DNA from: Candidatus Nanohaloarchaea archaeon
GTDB lineage: Archaea; Nanohalarchaeota; Nanosalinia; Nanosalinales; Nanosalinaceae
Direction of reading: 5' to 3'
NCBI GenBank assembly: GCA_014297435.1
Contig: JACOQA010000004.1
Location: 76,180-140,179 of the forward strand
Length of the DNA: 64,000 nt
Numbering within the stretch: position 1 is the stretch's first letter; each line of letters opens with the position of its first letter. A program made the translations under genes and the position numbers. The notes beneath the pieces are model-generated. The model worked only from the letters and a program-made list of their open reading frames with translations. It was not told the origin of the DNA and did not search any database. Positions 25,722 through 34,395 of this stretch are shown here, one piece after another.

Positions 25722-27302
25722 TTAGTTGAGGTCCTTCACCATGTAAGGTCCTTCCTTCTCGTAGTCGAACTTTCTGTAATACTCCCTAGTTCCGACAGCT
25801 GAGATAACGACAATCTTGTCTTTTCCAAGTTCCCGGGCTTTTTCCTCGGCCGTTTCCATAAGTTTTGTTCCGTACCCCGTGTGTTGTGTGTCGCCTTCTT
25901 CTCCTATTTCTGTGGCGCTTCCCATAACCTTGAGCTGACGGATAATCAAGGTGTTCTCATCTATCTCAGACCTGAAAGATTCAGGTGGCGCCCTCAAGCG
26001 TGTAAAACCAAGTATGATATCCTGATCGGTATCCTCATAGCTTAGGAAGTACTCTTTTCCGCTGGATGCATCGTAACTTCTCTCAACAAGCTCGACTTCT
26101 TCAGGTTCCCGACCATGTTTAGCTTTCTGGTGTCCTACCTCTCTACATCTTATACATCTACATCTTTCTCCTTCTTTCTCCATCTCCTGCAAAGCCATCT
26201 GTCTCATGTTTGTTAATTGAGGGCCTGCATCAACCTCTGTGGAGGGAATATCACGCATCACACGTTTGACTCGTACGTGAGGAGGCATGTGGTTCTTCAG
26301 TACTTCTTTAAGTCGTTCCTTGGCTTCTTCACTTGAGATAGGTTCGAAGTCTCCTTCCTCATACTGTCTATAAAGCTCTGTTCCCTGAATGACCTCACAA
26401 GGATAGATTTTGACCTCGTCAGGCTGATAATCTTCGTTTGAGAAAGCTTCCTTGAACTTCTCGATATCTTCCTCATAGCCCTCACCAGGAAGACCAAGCA
26501 TCAAATGGTATGCAACTTTAAAACCGGCATTTTTGAGGCGTTTTGTGGCTTCAATTACTTTATCCATTCCGTGACCTCTGTTCGTTACTTCATGAGTCTC
26601 ATCGAAGACGGTCTGTACACCCATCTCGGTTCTAGTACCGCCCATTTCTAGTATGCGGTCAATATGTTTTGTTTCACAGATATCAGGTCTTGTCTCGAAG
26701 GTTACGCCTACGTTTCTGACCTGTGCAGTCTCGTTCATTTTCTGTGCTTCTTCAAGAGTTTCGGCATCATCCAGCCCGGATTCTTCTGGATACGTGTTGA
26801 ACGCGTCAAAAGCTCTTTTTACGAATTTTTTCTGGTAATCAGGATCCTGGAACGGGAAGGTTCCTCCCATAACGATAAGCTTTGATTTATCGATCGAGTG
26901 TCCGTTTTTCTCATACTGCTCCAGTCTATCTGTGGCCTGATCGTAGGGGTCGTACTGGTTTCTGATTGCACGTCTTGTCGCAGGTTCCTTCCCAGTGTAG
27001 CTCTGTGGTGCGTCCTTTCCTTTCGGACAGTAGATGCAGCCTCCGCCACACGGTGCTGGACGTGCCATAATCGCTATATTGGCTATACCGGAGATTGTAC
27101 GCATCGGCTTTGTCTTAAGAAGTTTTTCTGCCTCTTCCTCATCATCTTCAACAAATTTTAGGATATCCGAGTTCTTGGGCATTCCGTCGAAAGAGTGCTT
27201 TGAACAGAGGTCCTTTTTCCTCTGTTCGATCTCGTCCTTTGACTCAATTTCTCCGTTTTCGATCTCATCTATTATACCACGGGAGATTTTCTTCAGCGCC
27301 AT
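25722..27302 (-). CDS. elp3: Elp3-family tRNA uridine(34) acetyltransferase (radical SAM + GNAT)
   Basis: 526 residues. The N-terminal radical SAM domain has the cluster-binding cysteines in PAPCGGGCIYCPKG (CX3CX2C, ~87-94) and the Elp3 motifs KLIVMGGTFP and ETRPDICETKHID. A zinc-type segment CRCIRCREVG and a C-terminal GNAT domain (TQHTGYGTKLMETAEEKA) complete the family. Archaeal Elp3 alone makes carboxymethyl-type modifications at wobble U34. Confidence 0.95.
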   Translation of the reverse strand: MALKKISRGIIDEIENGEIESKDEIEQRKKDLCSKHSFDGMPKNSDILKFVEDDEEEAEKLLKTKPMRTISGIANIAIMARPAPCGGGCIYCPKGKDAPQSYTGKEPATRRAIRNQYDPYDQATDRLEQYEKNGHSIDKSKLIVMGGTFPFQDPDYQKKFVKRAFDAFNTYPEESGLDDAETLEEAQKMNETAQVRNVGVTFETRPDICETKHIDRILEMGGTRTEMGVQTVFDETHEVTNRGHGMDKVIEATKRLKNAGFKVAYHLMLGLPGEGYEEDIEKFKEAFSNEDYQPDEVKIYPCEVIQGTELYRQYEEGDFEPISSEEAKERLKEVLKNHMPPHVRVKRVMRDIPSTEVDAGPQLTNMRQMALQEMEKEGERCRCIRCREVGHQKAKHGREPEEVELVERSYDASSGKEYFLSYEDTDQDIILGFTRLRAPPESFRSEIDENTLIIRQLKVMGSATEIGEEGDTQHTGYGTKLMETAEEKARELGKDKIVVISAVGTREYYRKFDYEKEGPYMVKDLN

Positions 27303-27355
27303 AGTACACAGCTCCGGATGAAATGTTAAAAAGAAAGCCCGAGTGCTGAAAACCT

Positions 27356-28213
27356 ATGAGAAAATACCTGATTTTACCGATTTTCCTAGTTTTAGTTGTA
27401 TCTCAAGCCTCTGCAGGATGGTTCGATAGTGGAGGACAGGCAGCAGTGATTAAGCTTAGTGGATCTATAACCCCTTCATCTCAAACCGGTTTAGGCGCAA
27501 CTAGTTCGATAACTCCTGAGAAGATCAGAAATCTTAATGCTCAAGCAATCCGTAACAACGCCCAGGCGATAATCTACGAATGGAATTCAGGTGGGGGAGC
27601 CGTAGTTGCCTCGAAGGAGATTAGACGCGAGATCGAGTCAGTGAAAATACCAACTGTCTGCCGCTTCCGTGATTTGGCGGCATCGGGCGCATATCTTGCC
27701 TCACTAAGCTGTGACCGTATTGTTGCCGATTCGGCTTCTATAACGGGAAGTATCGGCGTGAGAAGCTCTTACCTTGAGTTTTCCGGTCTACTCGATAAAT
27801 ACGGTGTCGAATATGTCAACATCTCTTCGGGCTCTCTGAAAGAAGCAGGCTCCCAGTTCACTAACCTTTCGGAACAGGAAAGACAGCTGCTTCAGGAAAA
27901 GGTGGATAAGCTTGGAAACCAGTTTATTTCGGAAGTTGCACAGGAGAGAGATCTTAACTCTTCGGAGGTCAAAAAGGTAGAGAAAGGACAGATTTTCCTT
28001 GGTTCTGAGGCTAAAAGACTCGGTCTTGTCGATACTTTGGGCGGTAGAAAGACCGCGGTTGATGTAGCAGGGAACATGACTGGAAGACAGCTCACAACTT
28101 TTGAAGTTGAGACTGGTTCCAGCTTCAGCTTTCTCTCGTTGCTTGGCTCTGATTCACTGTTGAAAAAGTTTCTATCTAACGGGGAAAGTCCTGTAAAGGC
28201 AGAATGGAGATAG
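27356..28213 (+). CDS. S49-family membrane protease (SppA-like)
   Basis: 285 residues with an N-terminal signal anchor (YLILPIFLVLVVSQASA). The serine-protease core shows VCRFRDLAASGAYLASLSCD, with the expected nucleophile Ser in ASGAY (~106), then ASITGSIGV and VNISSGSLKEAGS with the expected general-base lysine. It probably clears signal peptides or misfolded membrane proteins. It is divergent from elp3. Confidence 0.85.
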   Translation: MRKYLILPIFLVLVVSQASAGWFDSGGQAAVIKLSGSITPSSQTGLGATSSITPEKIRNLNAQAIRNNAQAIIYEWNSGGGAVVASKEIRREIESVKIPTVCRFRDLAASGAYLASLSCDRIVADSASITGSIGVRSSYLEFSGLLDKYGVEYVNISSGSLKEAGSQFTNLSEQERQLLQEKVDKLGNQFISEVAQERDLNSSEVKKVEKGQIFLGSEAKRLGLVDTLGGRKTAVDVAGNMTGRQLTTFEVETGSSFSFLSLLGSDSLLKKFLSNGESPVKAEWR

Positions 28214-28226
28214 AAAGTAGGGACCG

Positions 28227-28249
28227 GAAACTGTGTGAAAAACAGTTTC
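28227..28249 (+). terminator. Hairpin between convergent genes
   Basis: GAAACTGT (28227-28234) and ACAGTTTC (28242-28249) form an 8-bp stem with loop GTGAAAA. A longer imperfect pairing, GGACCGGAAAC with GTTTCTCCGGTCC (28220-28283), reaches into the end of the next gene. No strong T-run, so the terminator role is moderate. Confidence 0.5.
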
Positions 28250-28263
28250 AACGGGTAAAAAGA

Positions 28264-29106
28264 CTATTCTGGTTTCTCCGGTCCTTCAGGCGGTTCTTCT
28301 GAGTGATGCCAGAGCATGTCGAATACAGGCTCCATCGTATCCTGAGCCATGTGGTCTGACTTGGTCCAGAAAGCTGTGTCCTGTGTCTCGTGTACTTCGT
28401 CGTGTGTCATCGACATGGTTAATGCATCGTTGTCGATGATCGCAAATCTTCCCTCGGGTACGTCGAACTCGTCTTTACCTTCCATGTGTTTGACTTCTGC
28501 GTGTTCGGAAACTGCTTCGTATGCGTCCCTGTTCTTGTCAGTTACAGGCGCGAGAATCTTCAGGTTAACTCCTGCATCTTTGGCTTCTTCGATTACATCT
28601 GCATGGTTCTCGTAAAGGTTGTTCAGACCTTCTTCCGAGGTCGCGATCTTGATCGATTCCTCTGCTTCTTTGAACATGGTTCCCATGTGCTGGTTGATCT
28701 GGTGGTGTCCTTTGAGGGAGCCAGACATTTCCTCTGGTTCAACTAGTTCAAGACCCTGGTCGTAGAGGTCTTCTAGTTCGTTGACGGCTTCTGAGTCTTT
28801 GAAACTGTCAAGTTTTTCTAGTTTATCCTCCAGATCGCGCTCGTGGCTTTTCTTTATGTTTTCTATGGCTTGCTGAGGAGGGATTGCCACGTATTCCATA
28901 GGTTGGGAGGATTTGATTACTGCGAAGCCTTTCTCCGCTAGTGATTCGAGAACGTCGTAAGCTCTGGATCGAGGGACGTTTGTCATCTCCGACAGCTCTC
29001 CGGCTGTCGACACACTCCGCCCTAGGAGCGCTGAGTATATTTTTCTTTCATACATGTTCAATCCGATGTCTTCTAGCTTGTCCAGAGTTTCTTGGCTTGC
29101 GACCAT
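28264..29106 (-). CDS. TrmB-family transcriptional regulator
   Basis: 280 residues. The N-terminal winged helix matches the TrmB pattern (LGRSVSTAGELSEMTNVPRSRAYDVLESL and the wing ending YVAIPP), followed by a coiled coil and a phospholipase-D-like ligand domain (NIKKSHERDLEDKLEKL; ASEEGLNNLYENHADVIEEA). The ATG at 29106 has GGTG 10 nt upstream and a TATA box (GGTTTATAAC) at ~29148-29157; a TTG further upstream is less likely. TrmB proteins sense sugars or redox state. Confidence 0.85.
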   Translation of the reverse strand: MVASQETLDKLEDIGLNMYERKIYSALLGRSVSTAGELSEMTNVPRSRAYDVLESLAEKGFAVIKSSQPMEYVAIPPQQAIENIKKSHERDLEDKLEKLDSFKDSEAVNELEDLYDQGLELVEPEEMSGSLKGHHQINQHMGTMFKEAEESIKIATSEEGLNNLYENHADVIEEAKDAGVNLKILAPVTDKNRDAYEAVSEHAEVKHMEGKDEFDVPEGRFAIIDNDALTMSMTHDEVHETQDTAFWTKSDHMAQDTMEPVFDMLWHHSEEPPEGPEKPE

Positions 29107-29201
29107 GTTTTTTACACCTTCTATTAACAAAACTTTTCAGTACGGCAGTTATAAACCTTATCCGGCTGTTTACCGCCTGACCAGATAAGTTTATTATCGC
29201 C

Positions 29202-29216
29202 TAGTAATAATTACTA
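29202..29216. promoter_or_regulatory. 15-bp palindrome upstream of the TrmB-type gene
   Basis: TAGTAATAATTACTA is a perfect 7+1+7 palindrome, ~45 bp upstream of the trmB-like TATA box and just after the end of the nitroreductase gene. It could be an operator for the regulator itself. Confidence 0.4.
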
Positions 29217-29224
29217 CTGAAGAT

Positions 29225-29869
29225 TTATAAATACTTGTTCGCCCTCTTCCTGAGTTTAGTCAGAAAGCCTCCTGCCTTCTTTCCATAAATTTCTCTCTCC
29301 TCATGAAGACCTTTCCACTCAAGACCGTCAAAAGCCGAACCAACCTGATTTCCATAACCATCATAGAAACAGACCTCGTTCAAACCAAACTTGGAAGGTC
29401 TCTCGACTTCATCCAAAGAAAAGCCAAAACCCAGGATATCAAGAGGCTCTTTTCCTGTAGGCACACCAAACTGTTCAGAAACCCTTTCGGGATCAAAACC
29501 CCCGATCCAGCAAGAACCTATACCTTCTTCCTCAGCAACCAGCCTCATGTTCTGAACCGCACAAGCAGCCTCGGCATTACACGCCTCTCTTGCCATATGA
29601 TCGCTGAACCTGCGGGACATCCTGTCAATATCTCCCAGAATAATTACTGCAGTTGGAACCTCCTCCAACCTGTGGTCGCCCGCAGATTCTGAAAGAAACT
29701 CCTTCTTGTGCTCGTCCTCAACTACGATAAATTCAAGGCTTTGAACGTTTCCTGGCGAAGGCGCGTTCCTTCCCGCCTCCAGAACCTTCCCCATGGACTT
29801 CCGGGGGATAGTATCATCTTTACAGCTCCTGAAAGATTTGAGACCAAGCACTGAATCGAAGACGCTCAT
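29225..29869 (-). CDS. Nitroreductase-family flavoprotein
   Basis: 214 residues from the ATG at 29869; GGTTTAAACC at 29891-29900 is centred 27 nt upstream, so a GTG at 29890 is rejected. The FMN-binding start SFRSCKDDTIPRKSM and EAGRNAPSPGNVQ, the middle AAQNMRLVAEEEGIGSCWIG-type segment and LGFGFSLDEVERPSKFGLNEV match the family. The substrate could be nitro compounds, quinones or flavin; not specified by sequence. Confidence 0.85.
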   Translation of the reverse strand: MSVFDSVLGLKSFRSCKDDTIPRKSMGKVLEAGRNAPSPGNVQSLEFIVVEDEHKKEFLSESAGDHRLEEVPTAVIILGDIDRMSRRFSDHMAREACNAEAACAVQNMRLVAEEEGIGSCWIGGFDPERVSEQFGVPTGKEPLDILGFGFSLDEVERPSKFGLNEVCFYDGYGNQVGSAFDGLEWKGLHEEREIYGKKAGGFLTKLRKRANKYL

Positions 29870-29922
29870 AATAAATTGGTTGGTGCCCACGGTTTAAACC
29901 TTTCAGCCCGAAAAATTCTCTC

Positions 29923-32634
29923 ATGAAGTATTCAAAACTAGTTGAAAAATACAAGCAGCTTGAGGAAACACAGTCCACACTCGACAAAACAGATATTCTA
30001 GCAGAACTCTATTCCGAGAACCCGGAAAACCTGGAATCTTTGGTGCTTCTATCTATGGGAAGACCTTTTCCTGACTGGAAGGACCTAGATCTCGGTATCT
30101 CAAGCAAGACCATGGTAGATATAATTAAAGAGGCGACAGGAAGATCGGAGGATGAGATAGAAAGTGTCTGGAAAGAAAAAGGCGATCTTGGAGTTGCCGC
30201 TGAAAAAATGGTGGAGAAAAAAACCCAGCGGCGTCTGATGACCAAAGAATTAACGGTTGAACGCGTGATGGATAAACTGGAGAAAGTGGCAACAATGGGC
30301 GAAGGTGGAGGCGAAACGGGCAGCGTTTCGATGGCTACGAAGAAGAAAGAAGTAGCAGATCTAGTTTCATCCGCAGAACCTGAAGAGGCTAAATGGGTGA
30401 CCAGAATATTCCTTCAGAACCTCCGGCTTGGAGTAGCAGAAGGACTTGTTCGAGACGCATTAGCTGAAGCATTTTTCGATGGCAAAAACACCGATATAAT
30501 CCAGCACGCATACGACCTGACCAACGACTTCACCGAGGTAGCGAAAGCCTGCACTGAAGGGGTCGAAGCGCTCGAAGAACTGGAGATAGAGGTCTTCAGA
30601 CCTATCAACTCGATGCTGGCGAAGAAAGTTGATACTATCGAAGAAGGTTTCGAATCTGTAGGCGAACCTGCCGCAATCGACTACAAATACGATGGCATGA
30701 GATGTATCTCAGGTTATACTCCGATATACGTAAAGGATAAAGGGATCGTGTCTGTACGCGATGTCAAGAAAGGCGATAAGGTTTTAACACATAAAGGGCG
30801 GTTTAAGAAGGTTGAAGCAAAAAGCAAACGTCAAATAGACAGTGACGAAGATGTTTTCCGATTCTCAAGTTATCTCGGCAACGACTTCAAAATCACGGAA
30901 GGTCACGAAATTCTAACAGATGAAGGCTGGATAAACGTTGAAGACCTGGAAAATGAGAGACTTGTTTTTCCCATACCCGACATAGAAGTTGATACCGACA
31001 AGCCTTCAGATCTCAACTTGAAAAGAAATGGCGGCTACAAAAAGAAGATAGAATTGACGCCCGAAGTATGGAAAATAATAGGTTTCTGGGTCGGAGATGG
31101 ATATTCAAACAAAGCAAACGGAAACCAAAGAATAGGCCTAGTATTCAACGAAGAGGAAAAGGAACGATTCCAAGAATATCGGGAATTAGTGAAAAATAAT
31201 CTTAAAATTCCCGAGAACGAACTCAGAACACATTCTCACAACGACGGCAAGACCCTCTACTGGACTGACCCGCCTTTCCTAAGGTGGATGTCAAAGAACT
31301 TTAGAAAACAAGATCAGAGCGGCTGGAAAGATAAACGGGCGCCCGAATGGTTCTGGAAGCTCACAGAAGAAGAATTCAGAAGTTTCTTAGACGGTTGGAT
31401 TGAAGCAGACGGCCAAAAAGACGAGAAAGGAAAATGGAAGAACGTTACAACTAAAGAAAGATCTCTAGCAACAAAAGCCCAACTTATCGCTTCAAAACAC
31501 GGCATAAAATCCGGTATTCGAAAACTAAGAATAGATGGAAGTACCTATTATCGCCTAGTTTTCACCGTATCAAACAAGCATGTGGAAATCGACGGAAATA
31601 AAATGAAATTGAGAATTCTAAAGAAAGAGAGACTTTCGCGTAACTCCCCTAAAGAAGTAGATCCTCGACAGAAAGTATATAATCTTCAGGTAACCGACGA
31701 TGAAAGTTACTGCACCACCACTGTTGCACTACATAACTGTCAGATACATAAGAAAAAGGATGAAGTGAAGCTATTCACTAGAAGGCTTGAGGATGTCACT
31801 AAACAGTTCCCGGATGTTGTAGAGGCGGTTAAGAACAATATTGATGCCGAAAAATGTATTATAGATACCGAGATCTTGGCCTACGATCCTGATACAGGTT
31901 CTACGATCCCGTTCCAGAAGCTTTCGAAACGTATCAAGAGAAAATACGATATCCAGAAACTGAAAAAGGAGATACCTGTAGAGGTAAGACCTTTCGATGT
32001 TATCTACCTAGAAGGTTCGATGCTTGAGGAGAACTATAGTGAGAGATGGTCGAAGCTCGGAGAAATTGTGGAAGAGGAGAAACAGGAGTTGAGACTGGTA
32101 GACCACTTTGAAACCTCTGAGGAAGAAAGAGTCCAGGAACTTCAACAGAAAGCTCTGTCTGAAGGTCATGAGGGTATAATGATGAAAGCTTTAGATGCCA
32201 GATACAAACCCGGTAACCGTGTCGGATACATGGTTAAGTTGAAGCCTGTCATGGAGACACTGGATCTTGCGATTATCGGTGCGAAGTGGGGCGAAGGTCG
32301 ACGTAGCGGCTGGCTTTCCCGATTGAAACTTGGTTGCTGGGACGATAAGTCAGGCGAATATAAGATGGTTGGACGTATGGCCACAGGTCTAACTGATGAG
32401 CAATTGGAAGAGATAACTGAGAAACTTGAACCTTTGATTGTAAGCGAGGATGGACGAGATGTTGACGTAAGACCTGAAGTTATCGTGGAGGCGGAGTACG
32501 AGGAGATACAGAAAAGTCCTAACTATTCTTCAGGTTACGCCTTGAGATTTCCACGTATGAAGCAGTTCCGGGATGATAAGGAAAACGCCGACTCACGTGA
32601 AAAAGTGGTTAATCTGTACGAGGATCAAAATTAA
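29923..32634 (+). CDS. lig: ATP-dependent DNA ligase with an intein
   Basis: 903 residues, of which residues 261-605 are an intein; the spliced ligase would be 558 residues, the normal archaeal length. The N-terminal DNA-binding domain is complete, and the adenylation motif I is KYDGMR with catalytic Lys255, directly followed by the intein. After the intein come CIIDTEILAYD, GHEGIMMKALDARYKPG (motif IV region) and the C-terminal OB domain with VGRMATGLTDEQLEE. It seals nicks in Okazaki-fragment joining and repair. Without splicing the active site would be disrupted. Confidence 0.95.
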   Translation: MKYSKLVEKYKQLEETQSTLDKTDILAELYSENPENLESLVLLSMGRPFPDWKDLDLGISSKTMVDIIKEATGRSEDEIESVWKEKGDLGVAAEKMVEKKTQRRLMTKELTVERVMDKLEKVATMGEGGGETGSVSMATKKKEVADLVSSAEPEEAKWVTRIFLQNLRLGVAEGLVRDALAEAFFDGKNTDIIQHAYDLTNDFTEVAKACTEGVEALEELEIEVFRPINSMLAKKVDTIEEGFESVGEPAAIDYKYDGMRCISGYTPIYVKDKGIVSVRDVKKGDKVLTHKGRFKKVEAKSKRQIDSDEDVFRFSSYLGNDFKITEGHEILTDEGWINVEDLENERLVFPIPDIEVDTDKPSDLNLKRNGGYKKKIELTPEVWKIIGFWVGDGYSNKANGNQRIGLVFNEEEKERFQEYRELVKNNLKIPENELRTHSHNDGKTLYWTDPPFLRWMSKNFRKQDQSGWKDKRAPEWFWKLTEEEFRSFLDGWIEADGQKDEKGKWKNVTTKERSLATKAQLIASKHGIKSGIRKLRIDGSTYYRLVFTVSNKHVEIDGNKMKLRILKKERLSRNSPKEVDPRQKVYNLQVTDDESYCTTTVALHNCQIHKKKDEVKLFTRRLEDVTKQFPDVVEAVKNNIDAEKCIIDTEILAYDPDTGSTIPFQKLSKRIKRKYDIQKLKKEIPVEVRPFDVIYLEGSMLEENYSERWSKLGEIVEEEKQELRLVDHFETSEEERVQELQQKALSEGHEGIMMKALDARYKPGNRVGYMVKLKPVMETLDLAIIGAKWGEGRRSGWLSRLKLGCWDDKSGEYKMVGRMATGLTDEQLEEITEKLEPLIVSEDGRDVDVRPEVIVEAEYEEIQKSPNYSSGYALRFPRMKQFRDDKENADSREKVVNLYEDQN
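30703..31737 (+). mobile_element. Intein with LAGLIDADG homing endonuclease, in DNA ligase motif I
   Basis: 345 residues. It begins with Cys1 (CISGYTPIYVKDKG), has the block B histidine in TEGHEILTDEGW and ends with VALHN before the +1 Cys of the extein (CQIHKK). Two dodecapeptide endonuclease motifs are present, IIGFWVGDGYSN and SFLDGWIEADGQK, each with its acidic residue, so the homing endonuclease may be active. The insertion is immediately after the KYDGMR nucleotidyl-lysine motif, the most conserved place in the ligase and a typical intein site. Confidence 0.95.
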
Positions 32635-32657
32635 AGAAAAAAGGTAGAAATGGGTTT

Positions 32658-33023
32658 TTAGTCGTGTTTCTGTGCTTTGTGAATGCTTAGTCCTCTCGAA
32701 GTGTCGAAAGTTCTTCCACATTCTTCACAGGTATGTCCTTCCTGTTCTACAGCTTCCTTGACCTGTTCCTGCGTCTGTTCAACTGAGGAACTTGTGTCTT
32801 CTTCGGTCTGGAACTGCTGCTGGAGACCTTCTCTGCTGTCCTTCTCTTTCCTCATCTTCCACTCATCGCTTTCAAGCCAGACTACAAACGCTCCTACAAG
32901 TACTAGAAGCGGTCCAATTCCTGCCTGGACTAGATTTACGAGTTGTTCGAAGTAGGTTACTGAGGAGAAGACTCCTACGATAACCATTACGGCTCCAATC
33001 AGAATCTTTAATGCCGGATTCAT
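32658..33023 (-). CDS. Membrane-anchored C2H2 zinc-finger protein
   Basis: 121 residues from the ATG at 33023. Two membrane helices (ILIGAVMVIVGVFSSVTYF and AGIGPLLVLVGAFVVWL) are followed by a ~50-residue Gln/Glu-rich cytoplasmic linker and a classical C2H2 finger at the C-terminus (CEECGRTFDTSRGLSIHKAQKH). Single C2H2 fingers are common in haloarchaea, but one tethered to the membrane is unusual. It could bind protein or nucleic acid at the membrane; function unknown. Confidence 0.75.
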   Translation of the reverse strand: MNPALKILIGAVMVIVGVFSSVTYFEQLVNLVQAGIGPLLVLVGAFVVWLESDEWKMRKEKDSREGLQQQFQTEEDTSSSVEQTQEQVKEAVEQEGHTCEECGRTFDTSRGLSIHKAQKHD

Positions 33024-33085
33024 AGTATCACAGAGGAATAATAACACATCGATGTTTTATGTGTTTCGGCTCCCCAGTACTCAAT

Positions 33086-33634
33086 ATGCTCCGGAAAACA
33101 ATCACTCTTGTCACAAGTAACGAGGACAAGCTTGAATCCTTCAGGAATGCCTCTAAAAATACCGAGATAAATTTTGAGAGAAAAAATATCGACTACCCGG
33201 AAGACCATGACTCGAATTCAACGTCAGAGATAGCAGAGAAAGGCGCAAACCACTGCTTCGAAAAACTTGGGGAACCCGTAATAGTGACGGATATAGGCTT
33301 ATTTATCGACTCGCTGAACGGTTTCCCGGGCGTCAACACAAGTTTTGTCCTTGATACAATCGGAAATCAGGGGCTCCTCAAACTTCTTGAAAACGAGGAA
33401 AACAGGAACGCAGAGGTCAAACTATCCATAGGATACTGCGACAAAGAGAGGAACTTTTCAGTAACAGCCTCAACCAAAGGAACGATCACGGAGAAACAGA
33501 GAGGTGAAGGATTTGGTTTCGATCCAGTATTCAGACCAAAAGGTTTCGATAAGACGTTCGGAGAGGATCCTAAGATGCGGGACAGAGAGTCTCCGAGAAA
33601 GGATGCGATAGAAAAGTTTCTGAAAAAACTTTAG
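33086..33634 (+). CDS. rdgB: Non-canonical purine NTP pyrophosphatase (RdgB/HAM1 family)
   Basis: 182 residues. The N-terminal LVTSNEDKLESFRNA, the metal-binding VIVTDIGLFIDSLNGFPGV and the C-terminal GEGFGFDPVFRPKGFDKTFGED match the HAM1 fold. It removes ITP, XTP and similar damaged nucleotides. The ATG at 33086 follows a TATA-like TTTTATG by ~27 nt, so the upstream in-frame ATG is rejected. Divergent from the zinc-finger gene. Confidence 0.93.
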   Translation: MLRKTITLVTSNEDKLESFRNASKNTEINFERKNIDYPEDHDSNSTSEIAEKGANHCFEKLGEPVIVTDIGLFIDSLNGFPGVNTSFVLDTIGNQGLLKLLENEENRNAEVKLSIGYCDKERNFSVTASTKGTITEKQRGEGFGFDPVFRPKGFDKTFGEDPKMRDRESPRKDAIEKFLKKL

Positions 33635-33637
33635 ATT

Positions 33638-33690
33638 GCTTGTATGGAACCATTTTCGGAAGGTTTCTGAAGGGAGGTAGTTCCATACAT
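33638..33690 (+). ncRNA. Possible structured RNA (hairpin, H/ACA-like) between rdgB and L15e
   Basis: TGTATGGAAC (33640-33649) pairs with GTTCCATACA (33680-33689) over 10 bp. The ~30-nt loop can form a short upper helix (TTTTC/GAAGG) whose ends carry GGA and TGA, like the sheared pairs of a kink-loop, and ACA ends the lower stem. This resembles an archaeal single-hairpin H/ACA guide RNA, but the pocket sizes are only approximate. A plain hairpin after rdgB is the alternative. Confidence 0.25.
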
Positions 33691-33719
33691 AGGCTTCACT
33701 AGCAGGTGCAAGCGCCACC

Positions 33720-33733
33720 GTTTATAATATTTT
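33720..33733 (+). promoter_or_regulatory. Promoter of the L15e gene
   Basis: GTTTATAATATTTT, a strong TATA-like box, places the transcript start ~14 nt before the GTG at 33766 and leaves the GAGGTTA ribosome site within the leader. Confidence 0.55.
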
Positions 33734-33765
33734 GCTTCTTCATAAAGACTACGAGGTTATCAAAA

Positions 33766-34341
33766 GTGGGATACTACGAGTACGCTAAGGACCAGTACGA
33801 GCAGCCTAAGGAGAATCTTGATGAACTCTGGCAGCAGCGTCTGGTCGAATGGAGGCAGCAAGACTCAATCATAAGTGTCGAAAACCCGACGAGACTTCCA
33901 AAAGCAAGAGAACTCGGCTACAAAGCAAAGAAAGGTTTCAACACCGCCCGAGTAAAAGTAAAGAAGGGGGCTACAAAGAGGAAAAGACCTGCAGGCGGAA
34001 GAAGCCCAAGAAGATCCGGTCAGAGCCGTTACAGCTCCAAAAAATCGAAGCAGGTAATTGCAGAGCAGAGGGCTGCTAAGAAGTTCTCCAACCTTGAAGT
34101 ACTCAACTCCTATTGGGTATGTGAGGACGGAAACTACAAATGGTATGAGATCATCATGGTCGACCCTGAAAGACCTGAGATCCAGAACGATGACGACATC
34201 AACTGGATCTGCGATCAGGAAAACAGAGCTGAGAGAGGCGTAACACCAGCAGCCAAGAAGTCCAGAGGACTTCAGAACAAAGGGACCGGCGCAGAGAAGG
34301 TAAGACCTTCGATCTCCAGCAACAAGGACAAAGGGAAATAA
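33766..34341 (+). CDS. rpl15e: Ribosomal protein L15e
   Basis: 191 residues beginning GYYEYAKDQYEQP and carrying the conserved RLPKARELGYKAKKGFNTAR, GGRSPRRSGQSRY and LEVLNSYWVCEDGNYKWYE segments, ending in a basic tail. The start is GTG at 33766, with GAGGTTA ~9 nt upstream; the in-frame ATG at 33706 lies before the promoter. L15e belongs to the archaeal/eukaryotic large subunit. Confidence 0.96.
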   Translation: MGYYEYAKDQYEQPKENLDELWQQRLVEWRQQDSIISVENPTRLPKARELGYKAKKGFNTARVKVKKGATKRKRPAGGRSPRRSGQSRYSSKKSKQVIAEQRAAKKFSNLEVLNSYWVCEDGNYKWYEIIMVDPERPEIQNDDDINWICDQENRAERGVTPAAKKSRGLQNKGTGAEKVRPSISSNKDKGK

Positions 34342-34395
34342 ATTCTCCTCCTTCTTTCTTAAAACGTTAAATTCTTCCTTCAAGATCTTTCTTAT

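Noticed and set aside
33638-33718. tRNA-like reading: GCTTGTA pairs with TGCAAGC followed by GCCA
   Set aside because: The acceptor-like 7-bp match and CCA are suggestive, but there is no T-loop (GTTCRANNC), no D-arm and no anticodon arm, and a stronger 10-bp hairpin uses the same bases.
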